DNA from: Candidatus Paraburkholderia kirkii
GTDB taxonomy: Bacteria; Pseudomonadota; Gammaproteobacteria; Burkholderiales; Burkholderiaceae
Assembly: GCA_001189345.1 (NCBI GenBank)
Contig: LFKV01000028.1
Span: 1 to 37,219 of the forward strand
DNA: 37,219 nt
Direction: 5' to 3'
Of this stretch, positions 20,060 to 29,599 are shown one piece after another (positions within the stretch are counted from its first letter, which is position 1; every line of letters starts with the position of its first letter). The position numbers and the translations under genes are program-made. The notes under the pieces are model-generated. The model had not been told where the DNA came from and did no database searches. It saw only the letters and a program-made list of their open reading frames with translations.

Positions 20060-20683
20060 ATGACCGACATTTCCGACCGTTCCGGCGCACCGATCGAATC
20101 CGCCGACACCGCGCCCGTGCGCAGCGACATGAACCTCGTGTGGCTCGACATGGAGATGACCGGGCTCGATCCCGACAACGACCGCATCATCGAGATCGCG
20201 GTGGTCGTGACGAATTCGACGCTCGACCGGATGGTGGAAGGGCCGGTGCTCGCGATTCATCAGTCGGACGAAACGCTCGGCCGCATGGACGAGTGGAATC
20301 GCAACACGCACGGCCGCTCCGGGCTGACCGAGCGCGTGAGGGCATCGACCGTGGACGAAGCCGAGGCGACGCGCCAGATTCGCGATTTCCTCGGCCAGTA
20401 CGTGCCTCCGGGCAAGTCGCCGATGTGCGGCAACTCGATCTGCCAGGATCGCCGCTTCATGGCGCGCTGGATGCCGGAGCTGGAAACGTTCTTTCATTAC
20501 CGCAATCTCGACGTCAGCACCCTGAAGGAGCTGTGCCGCCGCTGGCAGCCGGCGATCTACAAGGGCTTCCAGAAGCGCGCGATGCACACGGCGCTCGCCG
20601 ACATCCACGAGTCGATCGACGAACTCAAGTACTACCGCGAGCACTTCCTGATTCCGCTGGCGCCCGTCGCGGACGCGTCCTGA
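20060..20683 (+). CDS. orn: oligoribonuclease
   Basis: Orn is the DEDDh exonuclease that clears 2-5 nt RNAs and linearised c-di-GMP. ATG 20060 ([20 protein letters not shown]) is preferred; the upstream in-frame ATG lacks support. Motifs: [20 protein letters not shown] (Asp30, Glu32), [20 protein letters not shown] and [20 protein letters not shown] with the catalytic His. 207 residues with a slightly long N-terminal tail, as in other Burkholderia. Usually essential, and intact here. Confidence 0.95.
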   Translation: MTDISDRSGAPIESADTAPVRSDMNLVWLDMEMTGLDPDNDRIIEIAVVVTNSTLDRMVEGPVLAIHQSDETLGRMDEWNRNTHGRSGLTERVRASTVDEAEATRQIRDFLGQYVPPGKSPMCGNSICQDRRFMARWMPELETFFHYRNLDVSTLKELCRRWQPAIYKGFQKRAMHTALADIHESIDELKYYREHFLIPLAPVADAS

Positions 20684-20690
20684 GCGTATT

Positions 20691-21314
20691 TCAGGCCTTC
20701 GGCGGGCGGATCGCGCTCTTCGGGCGGAACGCGGCGATTACGCCGGGCCGCGTTTCGATGTACGGCCCGCCGATCAGATCGATGCAATACGGCACCGCCG
20801 CGAAAATGCCGGGCACTTCCGTCTTGCCGTCCGCGTCCTTCAAACCTTCGAGTGTTTCGCGGATCGATTTCGGCTGCCCCGGCAGGTTGACGATCAGCGC
20901 GGCGTGATCCGCCGTCTCCCGGATTACCGCGATCTGTCGCGAAAGAATCGCGGTCGGCACGAAATTCAGGCTGATCTGGCGCATCTGCTCGCCGAAGCCG
21001 GGCATCGGCTTCGTGGCGACGGCGAGCGTCGCCTCGGGCGTCACGTCGCGGCGCGCGGGGCCGGTGCCGCCCGTCGTCAGGACGAGATCGCAGCCGTGCG
21101 TGTTGACCAGTTCGACGAGCGTCGCGGAAATGGTTGCGGCGTCGTCCTGGATCAGGCGCATTTCGGCGCGAAAGGGCGTCGCGAGCGCTTCGCCGAGCTA
21201 CGCCTGCAGCGACGGCAGGCCCTTGTCCTCGTAGACGCCTTGAGAGGCGCGATCGCTGATCGACACCAGCCCGACGATCAGCTCATCCGGATGATTACGC
21301 TTGCGTGTCGTCAC
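20691..21314 (-). pseudogene. mogA: molybdopterin adenylyltransferase MogA, nonsense mutation
   Basis: MogA adenylylates molybdopterin before molybdate insertion. From the C-terminal side the protein is clear: LVLTTGGTGPARRDVTPEAT, FGEQMRQISLNFVPTAILSR, LPGQPKSIRETLEGL, FRPKSAIRPPKA. Upstream the same frame reads HPDELIVGLVSISDRASQGV and YEDKGLPSLQA, then TAG (complement of 21198-21200) where the family has Trp, then LGEALATPF. No ATG is found at the expected start; a GTG at 21312-21314 overlapping the end of yjgA is the only in-frame candidate. The mutation probably abolishes function, although an internal start at 21161 would give a 156-residue fragment. Confidence 0.88.
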
Positions 21315-21909
21315 AATCGTCCTCGTCGCCTTCGATGTCTTCGTCGTCGTCCTCCACGCCCGCGGCGTTCTTGATCCACTGGAACAATTCGCGGAAATAG
21401 CGCGGCGGCTTCTGCTGCTCGCGCTCCTTGCGCGCGTTGCGGATCAGCGTGCGGCCTTCCTGCGCGTCGACGCCGGGGTGAGTGCGGTGAATTCGGTGAG
21501 CGCGGCGTCGTCGGCGAGCAGCTGCTCGCGCGTGCGCTCGATCCAGTGCAGGCGCGCGGTTTCGCTCTTGTTCACGCCGCGATGCATTTCCAGCGCCGTG
21601 CGCAGCGCCGCGACCTCGTCTTCGTTCAGCGAGCGCATCAGCTTGCCGACATACTGCGACTGACGGCGCTTGCCTTCGTGATCGGTGATGCGGCGCGCCT
21701 CGCGCACGGCGTCGCCGAGATCTTCGGGCATCGGCATGCGTTTTCAGCGCATCCTTGGGCAACGCGATGAGCGCTTCGCCCAGCTCCTGCAGCGCGTGCA
21801 TTTCGCGCTTCAGCTGGGACTTGCTCGGACGGTCGTAGCCGTGTTCGTCGGCACCGCGCGCGTCGTCGCGGGCGGCATCGATCGGTTGAATGCGGGTTTT
21901 GCGGTTCAT
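21295..21909 (-). pseudogene. yjgA: YjgA/DUF615 ribosome-associated protein with compensated frameshifts
   Basis: The start MNRKTRIQPIDAARDDARGA and the helix KSQLKREMHALQELGEALIA are normal for this 50S-associated assembly factor. After ALPKDALK an extra A in an A run (complement 21741-21744) shifts the frame. The correct sequence ([20 protein letters not shown], then [20 protein letters not shown]) continues in another frame. A missing G near 21472 moves the reading back, and the original frame ends [20 protein letters not shown] ... EDDCDDTQA. The result is one uninterrupted 204-residue frame whose central roughly 88 residues are scrambled. Automated annotation would call it intact. Confidence 0.9.
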
Positions 21910-22110
21910 CCTGACATTGTATCTTGCGGCGCCTGTCCCCCGGGCCCGCGACGAAGCTTGGCGGGTGAATGCACGCCGTCCTTGCTATGATCGCGGGATA
22001 CGCCAGTCCCGTCATTCGACGCCCGCATCGCGGGCGATTCGGGCCGGGAATTCCGAAGCAACCACGACATGCGCGGGCGCACGACGCCCGGCTTCCAAAG
22101 GCAACCGAAA

Positions 22111-23481
22111 ATGGCCGCAGACATGGACGTCAAGCAACGCTATTTCCCGCATACGCAGGACGAGCTGAAGGAGATAGCCTCCGACATCCTGCGCTACGCG
22201 AGGGAACTCGGTGCGACCGACGCCGCCACCGAGATCTCCGAAGGCGACGGCCTGTCGGTGAGCGTGCGGCGCGGCGAAGTCGAGACGATCGAGCACAACC
22301 GCGACAAGATGGTCGGCGTGACCGTGTTCATCGGCAAGAAGCGCGGCAACGCGAGCGCCGCCGACTTCACCCGCGACGCGCTGCGCGACACGGTCGCCGC
22401 CGCGTACAACATCGCGCGCTTCACCGCCGAGGACAGCGCGGCGGGCCTCGCTGAAGAGGCGCTGCTGGAGAAGGCGCCGCAGGATCTCGATCTCTATCAC
22501 CCGTGGGACATCGACGCGGAAGAGGCCGCCGAGATCGCGCGCCGCGCCGAAGCCGCGGCGTTCGCCGTCGACAAGCGCGTCACCAACTCGGAAGGCGCGA
22601 GCGTGTCCGCGCAGCATTCGCAGTTCGTGCTCGCGACCTCGCGCGGCTTCATGGCGGGCTATCCCTACTCGCGGCACTACATCGCGTGCGCGCCGATCGC
22701 GGCCTCCGGCCGGGACATGCAGCGCGACGACTGGTACACCTCGAAGCGCGACGCGGCCGGTCTCGCCGCGCCGGAAGCGGTCGGCCGTTACGCCGCCGAG
22801 CGCGCGCTGGCGCGTCTGGGCGCGAGGAGCCTGGATACGCGCAAGTGCCGCGTGCTCTTCGAGGCGCCGCTCGTGGCCGGCATCCTCGGCGCGTTCGTGC
22901 AGGCGGTGAGCGGCGGCGCGCTGTATCGCAAGACGACGTTCCTCGTCGACAGTCTCGGCAAGCCGGTGTTCGCGCCGCACATCCAGATCGTCGAGGATCC
23001 GCACGTGAAGGGCGGCATGGGCAGCGCGCCGTTCGACGAGGAAGGCGTGCGCACGCAGCGGCGCAACGTGGTCGAGGATGGCGTCGTGCAGGGCTATTTC
23101 CTCTCGACGTATTCGGCGCGCAAGCTCGGCATGCAGACGACCGGCAACGCGGGCGGCTCGCACAATCTCACGATGAAGAGCACGCGCACCGCGCCCGGGG
23201 ACGACTTCGAGGCGATGCTGAAGAAGCTCGACACCGGCTTGCTGCTGACCGAGCTGATGGGGCAGGGCGTGAACTACGTGACCGGCGATTATTCGCGCGG
23301 CGCCTCGGGTTTCTGGGTCGAAAACGGCGAGATCGTGCACGTGGTGGAGGAAATCACCGTGGCGAGCACGCTGCAGGAGATGTTCCGCCATATCGAGGCG
23401 ATCGGCGCGGATACCGTCGTGCGCGGCACGAAGGAAATCGGCTCGGTGCTGATCGAGCGGATGACGGTTGCGGGACAATAG
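22111..23481 (+). CDS. pmbA: metalloprotease PmbA (TldE)
   Basis: PmbA/TldE partners with TldD in a heterodimeric protease that trims peptides such as microcin precursors and CcdA. ATG 22111 (MAADMDVKQRYFPHTQDELK) is preferred over 22069, giving 456 residues. Conserved blocks: ISEGDGLSVSVRRGEVETIE, FVLATSRGFMAGYPYSRHYI, GNAGGSHNLTMKST and GDYSRGASGFWVENGEIVHV. PmbA lacks the HExxxH found in TldD, as expected. It is divergent from yjgA, ends at a strong terminator and is uninterrupted. Confidence 0.94.
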   Translation: MAADMDVKQRYFPHTQDELKEIASDILRYARELGATDAATEISEGDGLSVSVRRGEVETIEHNRDKMVGVTVFIGKKRGNASAADFTRDALRDTVAAAYNIARFTAEDSAAGLAEEALLEKAPQDLDLYHPWDIDAEEAAEIARRAEAAAFAVDKRVTNSEGASVSAQHSQFVLATSRGFMAGYPYSRHYIACAPIAASGRDMQRDDWYTSKRDAAGLAAPEAVGRYAAERALARLGARSLDTRKCRVLFEAPLVAGILGAFVQAVSGGALYRKTTFLVDSLGKPVFAPHIQIVEDPHVKGGMGSAPFDEEGVRTQRRNVVEDGVVQGYFLSTYSARKLGMQTTGNAGGSHNLTMKSTRTAPGDDFEAMLKKLDTGLLLTELMGQGVNYVTGDYSRGASGFWVENGEIVHVVEEITVASTLQEMFRHIEAIGADTVVRGTKEIGSVLIERMTVAGQ

Positions 23482-23502
23482 GCGCCAGAGCGCTGCAAAC
23501 GC

Positions 23503-23529
23503 AAAGCCCCGGCATGCCGGGGCTTTTTT
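23503..23529. terminator. bidirectional terminator between pmbA and folA
   Basis: A perfect palindrome with arms aaagccccggc / gccggggcttt around a 2-base centre, followed by a T run. It serves pmbA on the + strand and, with its A run, folA on the - strand. The folA stop codon touches its edge. Confidence 0.88.
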
Positions 23530-24029
23530 CATTCCGATGACGCCCGTTTGCGCTCGTAGGTGACGAACGCGAAATCGAACGCGTTCGGCGACGCGGCGCG
23601 ATGCGTCTCGCGCGATACCTCGCGCCAGCGCGCCGGATCGGGGGCCGGAAAACGCGTGTCGCCGTCGAAATCGGCGTCGATCTCGGTGACGATCATCTTG
23701 TTGGCGCGCTCGACGGCATCCCGATACAACTGCGCGCCGCCGATCAGAAAGGCTTCCTCGGCGGGCGCTAGCGCGAGCGCCGCCTCGAGGCTCGTCACGA
23801 CGTCGCAGCCTTCGTAGCGCCGCGTGGCATCGCGCGACACGACGATATTGCGCCGCCCCGGCAGCGGCCGGCCGATCGATTCGTGCGTCTTGCGGCCCAT
23901 GATGATGGGCGCGCCCATCGTCGTGCGCTTGAAGAAGGCGAGGTCCTCAGGCAGGCGCCAGGGCAGTTGGTTATCGCGTCCGATCACGCCATTGCGCGCA
24001 CGGGCAACGATCAGGGTCAGCGTCGTCAT
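23529..24029 (-). CDS. folA: dihydrofolate reductase
   Basis: FolA reduces dihydrofolate with NADPH and works with ThyA in dTMP synthesis. From ATG 24027-24029 the 166-residue protein reads [20 protein letters not shown], then [18 protein letters not shown] with the catalytic acidic residue. The NADPH loop is [20 protein letters not shown] and the glycine pair is [14 protein letters not shown] further upstream start lacks family support. Intact, of normal length, and convergent with pmbA. Confidence 0.95.
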   Translation of the reverse strand: MTTLTLIVARARNGVIGRDNQLPWRLPEDLAFFKRTTMGAPIIMGRKTHESIGRPLPGRRNIVVSRDATRRYEGCDVVTSLEAALALAPAEEAFLIGGAQLYRDAVERANKMIVTEIDADFDGDTRFPAPDPARWREVSRETHRAASPNAFDFAFVTYERKRASSE

Positions 24030-24120
24030 GTGGAAGAATGAGGTCGAGGCAAACTGGCGCACGCGTGTGCCGCCGGGGCCTCGATTCTAACCGACGCACG
24101 CGCGCCGCCCGGGCGCCGGC

Positions 24121-24318
24121 TCAACGCTCCGGTGAGTCGTCGGCCAGCGGCGGCGGCGTTCGGGGCAGCGCGGGCGCGGTCTCGTCCCACAAGGTCACGC
24201 TGATCCCGAAGCCGGTTGACCGTATGGCGGGCATGCACGTCCGGACGAATTCGTCCGCATCGTCGCCTTGCTGCGCGTCGGATGTTTCGTCGCGTCTGAA
24301 TGAACTGTCGAGTGCCAT
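24121..24318 (-). CDS. hypothetical small protein
   Basis: A 65-codon frame from ATG 24316-24318 begins MALDSSFRRDETSDAQQGDD and is acidic, with no recognised domain. It lies 91 bases upstream of folA on the same strand. No good Shine-Dalgarno sequence is seen. It may be a real Burkholderia small gene or chance coding in GC-rich DNA; I do not recognise it. Confidence 0.3.
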   Translation of the reverse strand: MALDSSFRRDETSDAQQGDDADEFVRTCMPAIRSTGFGISVTLWDETAPALPRTPPPLADDSPER

Positions 24319-24912
24319 CTTGACGACATAACCCAAGGTGACTATTCCCGGATGCGAAACATCCGGAAATAAAGTAATCGCTCCGCCGGTATGGAATGGA
24401 GGGTTATCTCGAGAATGAATGCTTTGAGGGATTTGAACGTGCGTTCGGCAAACGGTATTTCTTACCTTTGCGTCAGCTTTAGAATTAGCGAATTACATGC
24501 CATCGGCCGCGATCCATTGCCGTGCAAAGATTGCCGGAAAGCGCATGAAAAAAGGAGGCGGGAAATCGCGCGAAAACATTTCAAAGCTGAAACATGAACG
24601 CAGAAAAACAGGAAGTTCCCGTGAAATCGGTATAAGATTTTGTCTTATTAAATTGTGCGGAAAGTTTTTAATAATTATGTGAAAAATTCTTTCCAGGTCC
24701 GTCCCATCAGGGTTTTGTGGCTAATCCGGTGCCGCGGACGATAATTGTTTTCGGGGGTTTCCGTATAGTAGTCTCTCAAAAACGGCACAGAATCAGACAT
24801 AAAGGTTTCGTAGACGGGTGCGGGATGTATCGCGCCGTGTCCGGGGGCGAGGTATCGAATTTGCAAAAGTCCCTCCGCCGATCGTCTCGGCGAATGTACG
24901 GGGGGCAAGAAC
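24319..24912. other. AT-richer stretch without a recognisable gene
   Basis: Nearly 600 bases upstream of the sigma-54 regulator remnant are visibly richer in A/T than the surroundings. They contain small hairpins (7-bp arms ccggatg / catccgg at 24348-24366, 6-bp arms ataaga / tcttat at 24632-24648). A 68-codon frame at 24391-24597 has no family resemblance. The missing N-terminal coding part of the regulator should lie at or near the right side. It may be an old regulatory region, eroded coding sequence, or foreign DNA. Confidence 0.45.
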
Positions 24913-25929
24913 ATGGTCGCGCTGCATGACGCGGCGTCCGGCGGCGCGCGCAGCGAGGGCCGCGCCGAGGGCGAGATGGTCGGCTCGTGCGATGCGATGC
25001 TCGCGCTGTTCCGCTCGATCCGCAAGGTCGCGATGACCGATGCGCCCGTGTTCATTTCCGGCGAATTGGGCACCGGCAAGGAGTTGACGGCGGTCGCGAT
25101 TCACGAGCGTTCCGCGCGCCGCGATCAGCCGTTCGTCGCGATCAACTGCGGCGCGATTCCCGCGCATCTGCTGCAATCGGAGCTGTTCGGCTACGAGCCG
25201 AGCGCGGCGCGTTCACGGGCGCGAACCAGCGCAAGATCGGCCGCGTCGGGGCGGCCAACGGCGGCACGCTGTTCCTCGACGAAATCGGCGACCTGCCGCT
25301 CGAAAGCCAGGCGAGCCTGCTGCGCTTCCTGCAGGAGCGCAAGGTCGAGCGCCTGGGCGGCCACGGCTCGACGCCGGTGGACGTGCGTATCATCTCGGCG
25401 ACGCACGTCGACATGCAGACCGCGATGATCGAAGGGCGCTTCCGCGCGGACCTGTACCACCGCCTGTGCGTGCTGCAGATCGACGAGCCGCCGCTGCGCG
25501 CGCGGCAAGGACATCGAGCGCTCGCGAAGCACATGCTCGACCGCTTCAAGAAGGACGCGAGCCGGCGTCTGCGCGGCTTCTCGCCGGACGCGATCGCGGC
25601 AATCCACAACTATGGCTGGCCGGGCAACGTGCGCGAGCTGATCAACCGCGTGCGGCGCGCGATCGTGATGTCGGAAGGGCGGCCAGATCACGGCGCGCGA
25701 TCTTGAGCTCGGCGAATACGTCGAGGTCGCGCCGGTTTCGCTCGCGCAGGCGCGCGAAGCGGCGGAACGCCAGGCGATCGAGCTCGCGTTGCTGCGCCAT
25801 CGCGGGCGTCTGGGCGATGCGGCGCACGAACTGGGCATCTCGCGCGTGACGTTGTACCGCCTCCTCTCCGCGCACGGCATACGCCACATCGAGGTCGATG
25901 CGCCGCTGGAGCACGCGACGCGCGGCTGA
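24913..25929 (+). pseudogene. sigma-54-dependent Fis-family regulator (VpsR-like), truncated and frameshifted
   Basis: The AAA+ domain starts around [35 protein letters not shown] (Walker A, with Leu where Ser is usual) and [11 protein letters not shown] 5-bp tandem duplication (cgagc, 25194-25203) shifts the frame. The other frame continues [15 protein letters not shown] (GAFTGA contact loop), [20 protein letters not shown] and NYGWPGNVRELINRVRRAIV. Near 25500-25530 a short stretch (RARQGHRALAK) is scrambled by small indels with a net loss of one codon. An extra C at 25683-25684 shifts again. The Fis-type helix-turn-helix (HRGRLGDAAHELGISRVTLY) then reads to TGA 25927-25929. The receiver-like N-terminal domain of roughly 130 residues typical of Burkholderia homologues is absent. 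Confidence 0.85.
25194..25203 (+). repeat. 5-bp tandem duplication
   Basis: cgagc is present twice. Removing one copy restores the invariant reading [12 protein letters not shown] of the sigma-54 activator. Confidence 0.85.
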
Positions 25930-25952
25930 GCGCCGGTCGCCGGTATCGCTGA

Positions 25953-25978
25953 ACGGGCGCTTTCGGGCGCCCGTTTTT
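25953..25978 (+). terminator. rho-independent terminator after the regulator remnant
   Basis: Stem acgggcgc / gcgcccgt with a 6-base loop and a T run. It isolates thyA from the decayed regulator. Confidence 0.85.
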
Positions 25979-26076
25979 CGTGTTGCCGCACTAGAGCACG
26001 GGCACTCCGCGCTTGGTAAAATCGCTTCTTTACGCCTTCCGTTCGTGACGGCGCGCGGCACACCAAGGAATATCGA

Positions 26077-27048
26077 ATGAAACAGTATCTCGAGCTCGTC
26101 CAGACGATCCTCGATACCGGCACGTGGCAGGAAAACCGCACGGGCATCCGCACCATCAGCATGCCCGGCGCGATGCTGCGCTTCGATCTGCAGCAGGGCT
26201 TCCCGGCCGTGACGACCAAGAAGCTCGCGTTCAAGTCGGCGATCGGCGAGCTGGTGGGCTTCCTGCGCGCGTCGAAGAGCGCGGCGGACTTCCGCGCGCT
26301 CGGCTGCAAGGTCTGGGACGCCAACGCGAACGACAATCCGCAGTGGCTCGAGAATCCGTACCGGCAGGGTCCGGACAATCTTGGCGACGTGTACGGCGTG
26401 CAGTGGCGCAAGTGGCCCGCGTACAAGCTGATCGACGCCGGCGCGGACGACCAGATCGCCGATGCCACCAATCGCGGCTATCAGTTCGTCACGAGCTTCG
26501 TCGAGAACGGGCGCGAGCAGGTCCTGCTGTACAAGGCCATCGACCAGTTGCGGCAATGTCTCGACACGATCATCGAGCGGCCGACCGACCGGCGCATCCT
26601 GTTCCACGCGTGGAATCCCGCGAAGCTCGACGAGATCGCGCTGCCCGCGTGCCATCTGCTGTATCAGTTCATCCCGAACGCGGTGACGCGCGAAATCTCG
26701 CTGTGCCTGTACATCCGCAGCAACGACGTCGGGCTCGGCACGCCGTTCAACCTGACCGAAGGCGCGGCGCTGCTGCATCTCGTCGGCCGGCTGACGGGCT
26801 ATACGTCGCGCTGGTTCACGTACTTCATCGGCGATGCGCACATCTACGAGAATCAGCTCGACATGCTCAACGAGCAGTTGAAGCGCGAGCCGTATCCGCT
26901 TCCGCAACTGATCATCTCCGACCGCGTGCCGGATTACGCGGTCACGAAGCGCTACGAGCCGGAATGGCTGGAGAAGATCGAGCCGAAGGATTTCGCGCTC
27001 GAAGGGTACAGGCATCACGAGGCGATCACGGTGCCGATGGCGGTCTGA
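26077..27048 (+). CDS. thyA: thymidylate synthase
   Basis: ThyA methylates dUMP to dTMP using methylenetetrahydrofolate, producing the dihydrofolate that FolA recycles. The 323-residue protein starts [20 protein letters not shown]. It has the active-site Cys in [10 protein letters not shown] (Cys192), the folate/dUMP motifs [20 protein letters not shown] and [20 protein letters not shown], and the C-terminal end ITVPMAV. The long form with an insert after about residue 80 is normal for Burkholderia. Intact; a terminator follows immediately. Confidence 0.96.
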   Translation: MKQYLELVQTILDTGTWQENRTGIRTISMPGAMLRFDLQQGFPAVTTKKLAFKSAIGELVGFLRASKSAADFRALGCKVWDANANDNPQWLENPYRQGPDNLGDVYGVQWRKWPAYKLIDAGADDQIADATNRGYQFVTSFVENGREQVLLYKAIDQLRQCLDTIIERPTDRRILFHAWNPAKLDEIALPACHLLYQFIPNAVTREISLCLYIRSNDVGLGTPFNLTEGAALLHLVGRLTGYTSRWFTYFIGDAHIYENQLDMLNEQLKREPYPLPQLIISDRVPDYAVTKRYEPEWLEKIEPKDFALEGYRHHEAITVPMAV

Positions 27049-27079
27049 GCGCAGGCCGGCAGCTTCACACATGAAAACG

Positions 27080-27109
27080 AAACGCGCGGCTTTTGCCGCG
27101 CGTTTTTCG
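27080..27109. terminator. terminator between thyA and the convergent DUF6600 gene
   Basis: 11-bp arms aaacgcgcggc / gccgcgcgttt around tttt, followed by more T. It can serve both strands because A and T runs flank the stem. Confidence 0.88.
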
Positions 27110-27119
27110 TCGTGCGGTC

Positions 27120-28994
27120 TCAACCGCGATGATGATCGTTGCAGCTGCCGTGCTGCGGCTGTTGGGCCTGCGGCGGCTGCGGACGCGATTCCTGGTGCGA
27201 CTCCTGATGCGGCATCTGCGGCGGAGCCTGACGCACTTCCTGATGCATCGGCTGGCGCGGCGGCTCCTGATGGAACTGCGGCCGCTGTGCTTCCTGCTGC
27301 GGGCGCGGCTGCGGCGCGGGCATTGGCGCGCGGGGCTGCTCGACGCGTGCCTGATGGACCGGCTCCGGCTGATGCTGCTGCGGCGGCGCGTGCTGCATCG
27401 ACATCGGCGGGTTGGGTGCGCCGTGCTCGACGTGGGGCGCCTGAGCCTGCATCGGCGCATTCGGCGTATTGCCGGGATGCGGTTGCACCGGCACCATGTC
27501 CGTCACCCTGCTGCGCGAATCGGTCGTGGAAAGCCGGCGGCGCGACAGGCGCGCGCGTCGCGACCACCGGGCGCGCGAATCCGCCCTGCGGCGGCCGATA
27601 GTCCGCGCGCCGCACGCCGGGCGCGAAGCTGTCGCGCGTCGGCGCGATGCCCGGCGTCCCCGCAAAGAAACGCGGATTGCGCCAGCGCGCCGGATCGACC
27701 GATACGGCTGATGTCCGGCCGGCTGACCGCGCACGAACATGTTCGCCGGCACGACCGTGAGTGCGCGCGGCGCGCGATAGCGCGGCGCGCGATAGTTGAC
27801 GTAGGTGTTGCGGACCGAGCGATCCACGTAGATGTTTCGATTCACGCGTTCGTAGTAGCGCGGGTTCGATCCGTCGCGATGCGGATGCCATGCCTCGCCC
27901 GGCCCGAGCGGGAACCACGCGAGCCCCGCCGCCGCGACGCCGCCGACCGTCAGCGCGATGTTCCAGTCGACGCCTTCGTCGCCATCGCCGACGAAGGCGA
28001 CGAAGGCGACGAGCGCGGGCGCATACGCCGGCGGCGCGCTGACCGCCGTCGGACCGGGCACCCACGCCCACTGCGATCCGATGTACGCCCAGCGGCCATA
28101 GTGATACGGCGCGAAGCCCCAGGGCGCGTCGTCGATCCAGGTCCAGCCCCACGGGTCCTGCCAGACCCAATGTCCCTCGCGATACGGCGCCCAGTCGGCG
28201 GACACGGAATTCGGCACCCAGACCGTTCCATACGAGGGATCGGTACGCCACGTGCCATTGGCGTCGAGATCCTGATAGCCGGGAATGTCGCGCGACACGT
28301 AGCGCGTCGAGATCGAGCGGTCCTCGGCGGCGTCGCGGCTCGCGGCCCACTGATCGAACGCATCCGGCGCGGGCGCGGCGTTCGCCGACGCCTGCTGAAG
28401 ATTCGTGCCCTCGAACGTGACCTGCTGGCCGCCCGCGAGCTGCACCGCGCCGCCGTCGCCGTACGCGGTGACGCCCCCGCTGCGCACCGTCACCGTGGTC
28501 GCGCGGCCATCCGGCGCGACGTCCACGCGCACGTCGCCTGGCGCGGTGATCGCGAGCGCCGCGTTGGGCGTGTCGATCTCGTAGCGCGTGCCGGGTGGCA
28601 GCTCGCGCACGTGCGCCGAAAGCGTGCCTTGCGCGACCTTGAGCTGCGCGGTGTCGTCGTCGAGGACGAGGACGGAGAGCGCGGTCGACGAGCCGAGCCG
28701 CATCGCCGTCGAGCCGATATGCAACTCCGAGCGCGCGTTCTCGTCGTTCCAGAGCTGGTCGCCGGTCGTGAGCGGCCGGTTGATCTGCGCATATGACCAG
28801 TCCGATGCGCCCGCGGGCTCGGTCGTCACGGTTCCCGCCATGTAGTTCAGGCGCGCGATGCGCCCGGGCGGATCGCCCTGGCTCGCCTGCGCCGCCGCAG
28901 CAGGCGGTGTCTGCGCGAACGCGCCGTGCCCCGATAACGAAAAAAGCGCGCACGCGCACAAGGTGGCGGCCGCGATGGTCCTGATTTTCATCAT
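27120..28994 (-). pseudogene. FecR-like/DUF6600 exported protein with compensated frameshifts
   Basis: The N-terminus (MMKIRTIAAATLCACALFSL ... GAFAQ) is a signal peptide. A FecR-like beta domain follows (LPPGTRYEIDTPNAALAITA, DVRVDVAPDGRATTVTVRSG). Next come Trp-rich motifs of DUF6600 (WAPYREGHWVWQDPWGWTWI, APYHYGRWAYIGSQWAWVPG), then a Pro/Gln/His-rich tail. After FVRGQPAGHQP a missing G (near 27707) changes the frame; the proper sequence (VSVDPARWRNPRFFAGTPGI, DSFAPGVRRADYRPPQGGFA) lies in another frame. An extra G near 27510 brings the reading back for the tail (MVPVQPHPGNTPNAPMQAQA). About 65 residues are therefore scrambled inside an uninterrupted 624-codon frame. Function of intact relatives is unknown; probably an envelope protein. 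Confidence 0.8.
27990..28007 (-). repeat. 9-bp in-frame tandem duplication
   Basis: gacgaaggc is repeated directly, giving VAFVAF in the DUF6600 protein. It adds three codons without shifting the frame. Its recent origin is inferred from similar duplications elsewhere in the window. Confidence 0.6.
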
Positions 28995-29126
28995 GTTCTC
29001 CGATGGCCGCGCCGTGCGTCATGATGGACGCCGTCGATCCGCGCAGCCTGCCGGATCAATGTATCTCCCGCGCCTGTATCCGTACGATGCCGTTTGTAAC
29101 CGCGCGCAGGCGTGCGTAACAAAGCT

Positions 29127-29455
29127 TTATCGCGCCGCCAGGAAGCTTTCGAAGTACCGGTGTCCCGCGGGCGTCACGCGCAGCACGCGGCGTTTCGCCG
29201 TCTGCTCGATCCAGCCGCGCGACTCGCACGCGTCGAGAAACGCCGCGCCGAGCGCGCCGCCCAGGTGCGGCCGCCGCTCGCTCCAGTCGATGCACGTGCA
29301 CGCGAAACGACGCCGCCGCGCGCTGCGCCGTCAGGTCGATGCCGAGCTCGGCGAACGTGCGCGCCTTTCGGGGTCGCGTCGAGCGCGGCGGGGCCGTGCG
29401 CTTGCGCGCGAAAATGACGGGCGCGGGAATCGGCGTCGGCGAGTACGGAGTTCAT
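29127..29455 (-). pseudogene. ArsR-like winged-helix regulator remnant, internally deleted
   Basis: Read leftward, ATG 29453-29455 begins MNSVLADAD. A different frame gives ARTFAELGIDLTA, and a third gives RRRFACTCIDWSERRPHLGG, then ALGAAFLDACESRGWIEQ and RVTPAGHRYFESFLAAR to the stop at 29127-29129. The C-terminal part matches ArsR-family regulators of the Burkholderia type with a LDWSERRPHL motif. The winged-helix DNA-binding domain is missing (the whole remnant is about 110 codons against the usual 220 or more), and at least two frameshifts separate the fragments. Identification rests mainly on the C-terminal block. Confidence 0.6.
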
Positions 29456-29599
29456 GGCGAGGTCCGGATCAGGCGAAGTAGTCGACATACCCACTCTAGC
29501 GCGAGTCCGCATCCGATGTTTCACCGCGCGCCGAAATGTCGATGCATGAGCGTGGCGCTAGAATGACCGCTGGATTCCGAAGCAGCGGGGGAAATCTCC

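Noticed and set aside
22012..23532. A leftward frame of about 506 codons antisense to pmbA
   Set aside because: pmbA on the other strand is fully conserved, and this frame has no motifs.
24391..24597. A 68-codon frame in the AT-rich region with a few Cys and basic residues
   Set aside because: No ribosome-binding site, no family resemblance and no conserved pattern.
25642..29022. An uninterrupted leftward frame of more than 1,100 codons covering the DUF6600 region, thyA antisense and the regulator remnant
   Set aside because: It is Arg/Ala-rich, antisense to thyA and lacks domains. High GC with few stops in this frame explains it; only its part that matches the frameshifted DUF6600 segment is meaningful.
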